Source: an uncultured Opitutia bacterium (GTDB lineage: Bacteria; Verrucomicrobiota; Verrucomicrobiia; Opitutales; UBA953). From it: a DNA stretch of 7,778 nucleotides. A program made the position numbers and the translations under genes. Below, in pieces: positions 5,693 to 7,778 of the stretch (position 1 is the first letter of the stretch; every line of letters starts with the position of its first letter). A model generated the notes under the pieces. It saw nothing but the letters and a program-made list of their open reading frames with translations. It was not told the DNA's origin and searched no databases. The stretch spans positions 1 through 7,778 of the forward strand of contig CALNBE010000144.1 in the NCBI GenBank assembly GCA_937874455.1, written 5' to 3'.

Positions 5693-7778
5693 AAGCCCGC
5701 ACCAGGGTGCGAATGGGCAGGCGCTCCCGCGGGGGTGTCTCGATCACGCTCAAATCCCGCGCCCCCATCAACGCCAAATACAAGGTCCGGGGGATCGGCG
5801 TCGCGCTCATCGCGAGCACATCAACGTTTTCCTTCAGCCTTTTGATCTGCTCCTTTTGCCGCACGCCAAAACGGTGCTCCTCGTCGATCACCAGCAACCC
5901 GAGGCGGGGAAAATGGATGGTGTTCGCCAACAGCGCATGGGTGCCGATGACGATGTCCACCCGGCCTTCGTTGATCTGCGCGATGATTTTGCTCCGCTGC
6001 GCGGGTTTGCGGAAACGGCTCAGCATTTCCACGCTCAGGGGATACTTGGCAAACCGCTCCCGAAAGGTGTTGAAATGCTGCTGCGCCAGCACTGTGGTCG
6101 GCACCAGCACCGCCACTTGGTATCCGGCCAGCACGGCCTTGAACGCAGCCCGCAACGCCACCTCGGTCTTCCCGTAGCCGACGTCGCCGCAAATCAGCCG
6201 GTCCATCGGCGAGGGGCGCTCCATGTCCCGCTTGCTCGCCTCGATCGCCCGGCTCTGGTCCGGGGTTTCCTGGTGCGGGAAGGCCTGCTCAAACTCCCGC
6301 AGCCACGGCTGCGTTTCGTCCGGGGGAAAAGCCAGCCCCGGCCGCGATTGCCGCCGCGCCTGCAGGCGGAGCAAATCCGCCGCGAAATCCACCGTCGCCG
6401 CCTCCGCCGCCCGGCGGGTTTTCTCCCAGTGGTTCGACCCGATTTTTCCGAGCTTCGGGGTCACGTTTCGCAACCCGACGTAGCGCGACAACAAGTGCGC
6501 CTCCCGTAACGGCAAATAGGTCGTCACCTTCGCGTCAAATTCCAGCGCGATCATTTCCTCGCCCTTGCCGCGATGCTCGATGGTGGTGATGCCACGGTAA
6601 AGGCACACGCCATGCTGCAGGTGCACCAGCACATCGCCGTCCGCCAGCTCGTTGAAATCCAGCAATTGCTCGACCCGGGATTTTTGCGGCAACCGCCGCT
6701 GCCGCACCGCGGGCAGACGCCGCCGTGCCCGGCCAAACAACTCCCGCTCCGTCGCCACCACCAGCGGCGTTTTTCTCCCCGCGCCCTCCTGCAAAACAAA
6801 TCCGCCGCCCAGCGCGCCCGCCGCGAAAAACGGGGCAAATCCGGCGACTTCCCGCCGGGAAAATTTCGGGAACACCCGGGCCGTTTCCTCCGCGCCAGCG
6901 TCTTTTCCCTTTGCCCGTTTCTTCCGCCGTTTTGGGCCGGATTCCGCCGCGTTGCTTTCCTCCGCTGGAATTTCCTTTGCCCAGGCTGCGCCGGTTTCCG
7001 CGACAATGGTTTTCAGCCGCGCCAGGCTGCCTTCGTTTTCGCCCACCACCCACACCTCGGCCCCGGACTTCTGCCAGCAGGCCAGTTCGTACAGCAAATT
7101 TTCCCTTGCGGTTTCCTCCGCCGACAGGCGGTCCACGCCCAGCCGGTCGCTCCAGTTTTCCTCCGGCAGCAGCGCCAGTTCCCGTCCGTTCCACGCCACG
7201 GTTTTTGCCGCGTCCGCCGCGCCGGGCAGCGCGTCGAACTCCGTGAGCGCGACCACCCGGTCACCGGGCCGGACCGGCAGTTTTTCCCGCCAGTTTTCCC
7301 CCGGCTCCACACACACCCACAACACGCCGGGCGGCAGGTGCTCGACAAACGCGCCTTCCCGTTGCGCCATTTCCTCCGCCGCCACCGGCGCGCTGATCAC
7401 CACCGATTCCAGCGCCGCTTCGCTGCGCTGCGTGGCGGGGTCAAACTCCCGGATCGCCTCAATTTCGTCCCCGAAGAAATCAATCCGCACCGGGGCCGCC
7501 GCGTTCAACGGATACACGTCCACCAGCCCGCCGCGCACCGCAAACTGGCCCGGCGCTTCGCATACCGCTTCCGCGTCGTAGTCGAAATCCTGCGCCAATT
7601 GCTCCACCAGCCCGCGCAAATTCACCCGTTCGCCGCGGCGCAAAATTCGCTCGCGCCCGCCCAGCGCCGCCGGGACCGGGCACCGCTGCCCGAGCGCCTC
7701 CGGCGTTCCCGCAATCAACAGCGCCGCCGCGTCCGCTTTTTCCCGATGTCGCACTGCGGCCCGCACGCCGAGCAAATC
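5499..7778 (-). CDS. mfd: Transcription-repair coupling factor Mfd, N-terminal part (5' truncated by window, frameshifted at 5594)
   Basis: Mfd removes RNA polymerase stalled at DNA damage using ATP and recruits UvrA for nucleotide excision repair. The frame is open to the right edge, so the start is outside; alignment from memory to E. coli Mfd suggests about 85 residues are missing. Counting from the TTG codon at 7775, the UvrB-like module has 'FAVRGGLVDVYPL' (78-90) and 'RIDFFGDEIEAIREFDPATQRS' (97-118); R81, R97 and F101 match the E. coli residues I recall as UvrA contacts (R165, R181, F185). The polymerase-interaction domain starts at 'DGDVLVHLQHGVCLYRG' (380-396). The first helicase domain has Walker A GDVGYGKTE (530-538), DEEH (631-634) and SATPIPRT (657-664). 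Homology ends after V727 (5595); the remaining residues to the stop at 5499 are out-of-frame. D1b is short and a Lys/Arg-rich insert lies at about 280-292. As written, the product lacks the second helicase domain and could not translocate. Confidence 0.9.
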   Translation of the reverse strand, partial: DLLGVRAAVRHREKADAAALLIAGTPEALGQRCPVPAALGGRERILRRGERVNLRGLVEQLAQDFDYDAEAVCEAPGQFAVRGGLVDVYPLNAAAPVRIDFFGDEIEAIREFDPATQRSEAALESVVISAPVAAEEMAQREGAFVEHLPPGVLWVCVEPGENWREKLPVRPGDRVVALTEFDALPGAADAAKTVAWNGRELALLPEENWSDRLGVDRLSAEETARENLLYELACWQKSGAEVWVVGENEGSLARLKTIVAETGAAWAKEIPAEESNAAESGPKRRKKRAKGKDAGAEETARVFPKFSRREVAGFAPFFAAGALGGGFVLQEGAGRKTPLVVATERELFGRARRRLPAVRQRRLPQKSRVEQLLDFNELADGDVLVHLQHGVCLYRGITTIEHRGKGEEMIALEFDAKVTTYLPLREAHLLSRYVGLRNVTPKLGKIGSNHWEKTRRAAEAATVDFAADLLRLQARRQSRPGLAFPPDETQPWLREFEQAFPHQETPDQSRAIEASKRDMERPSPMDRLICGDVGYGKTEVALRAAFKAVLAGYQVAVLVPTTVLAQQHFNTFRERFAKYPLSVEMLSRFRKPAQRSKIIAQINEGRVDIVIGTHALLANTIHFPRLGLLVIDEEHRFGVRQKEQIKRLKENVDVLAMSATPIPRTLYLALMGARDLSVIETPPRERLPIRTLVRAYEPQLVQEAVRYEVGRGGQVFYLHNRVDTIDAVAAAGGAFRSRARTDGRGGAGGRDDPVCRGGI
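5585..5600 (-). other. mfd: Frame-change site inside mfd, probably a short deletion
   Basis: The Mfd reading moves from the frame ending at V727 (codon 5597-5595) to the frame whose homology begins with the Arg codon at 5593-5591; one base (5594) is left over. The local minus-strand sequence, gtggcggctgccgg, has no homopolymer run or slippery heptamer. Between 'NRV' and 'PEVR', E. coli and B. subtilis Mfd (from memory) have 14 residues, while here only about 8 remain. Loss of 17 nt would explain both the shortfall of 6 codons and the frame. Confidence 0.75.

Noticed and set aside
4496..6509. Long plus-strand open frames opposite mfd (4496-5608 and 5433-6509)
   Set aside because: They lie antisense to strongly conserved Mfd helicase motifs, have Arg/His/Gln/Pro-rich low-complexity translations, and show no family resemblance.
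6652..7581. 309-codon Ser/Ala-rich plus-strand open frame
   Set aside because: Antisense to the N-terminal half of Mfd; composition explained by the complementary GC-rich codons.

Overview
The window is GC-rich bacterial chromosome, coded entirely on the minus strand, with about 100 bp of non-coding DNA. No RNA gene, mobile element, CRISPR array or integrase was seen. The style of the Mfd protein (the HNRV / GHGQMDE / VAGE motifs) and a SurA-like protein ending in VRYY suggest a member of the PVC superphylum, most likely Verrucomicrobiota. That placement rests on remembered resemblance, not on a search.

Read in transcription order (right to left), four genes are present. (1) mfd, the transcription-repair coupling factor, enters from the right edge lacking about its first 85 codons. 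It is split by a frame change near 5594: the 5' part carries the UvrA-binding, RNA-polymerase-interaction and first helicase domains (frame stop at 5499), and the 3' part carries the second helicase domain and the C-terminal TRCF domain (to 4574). Comparison with remembered Mfd proteins suggests about 17 bases are missing, so this is either a recent disabling deletion or an assembly error. (2) A secreted SurA/PpiC-type parvulin protein overlaps the mfd stop by 4 nt (ATGA). It appears to lack the usual parvulin histidines. (3) After a short gap with an imperfect hairpin and a weak promoter-like sequence comes a large unrecognised protein of about 1034 residues. It has a helical, TPR-like cytoplasmic part, one transmembrane helix and a cell-exterior part of about 650 residues. 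(4) Overlapping its stop by 8 nt starts a GYF_2-domain protein that runs off the left edge just as an apparent membrane segment begins.

The mfd-parvulin pair looks translationally coupled. The large membrane protein and the GYF_2 protein form a second coupled pair whose function is unknown; they are the least explained part of the window. The long plus-strand open frames are antisense shadows of these GC-rich genes.
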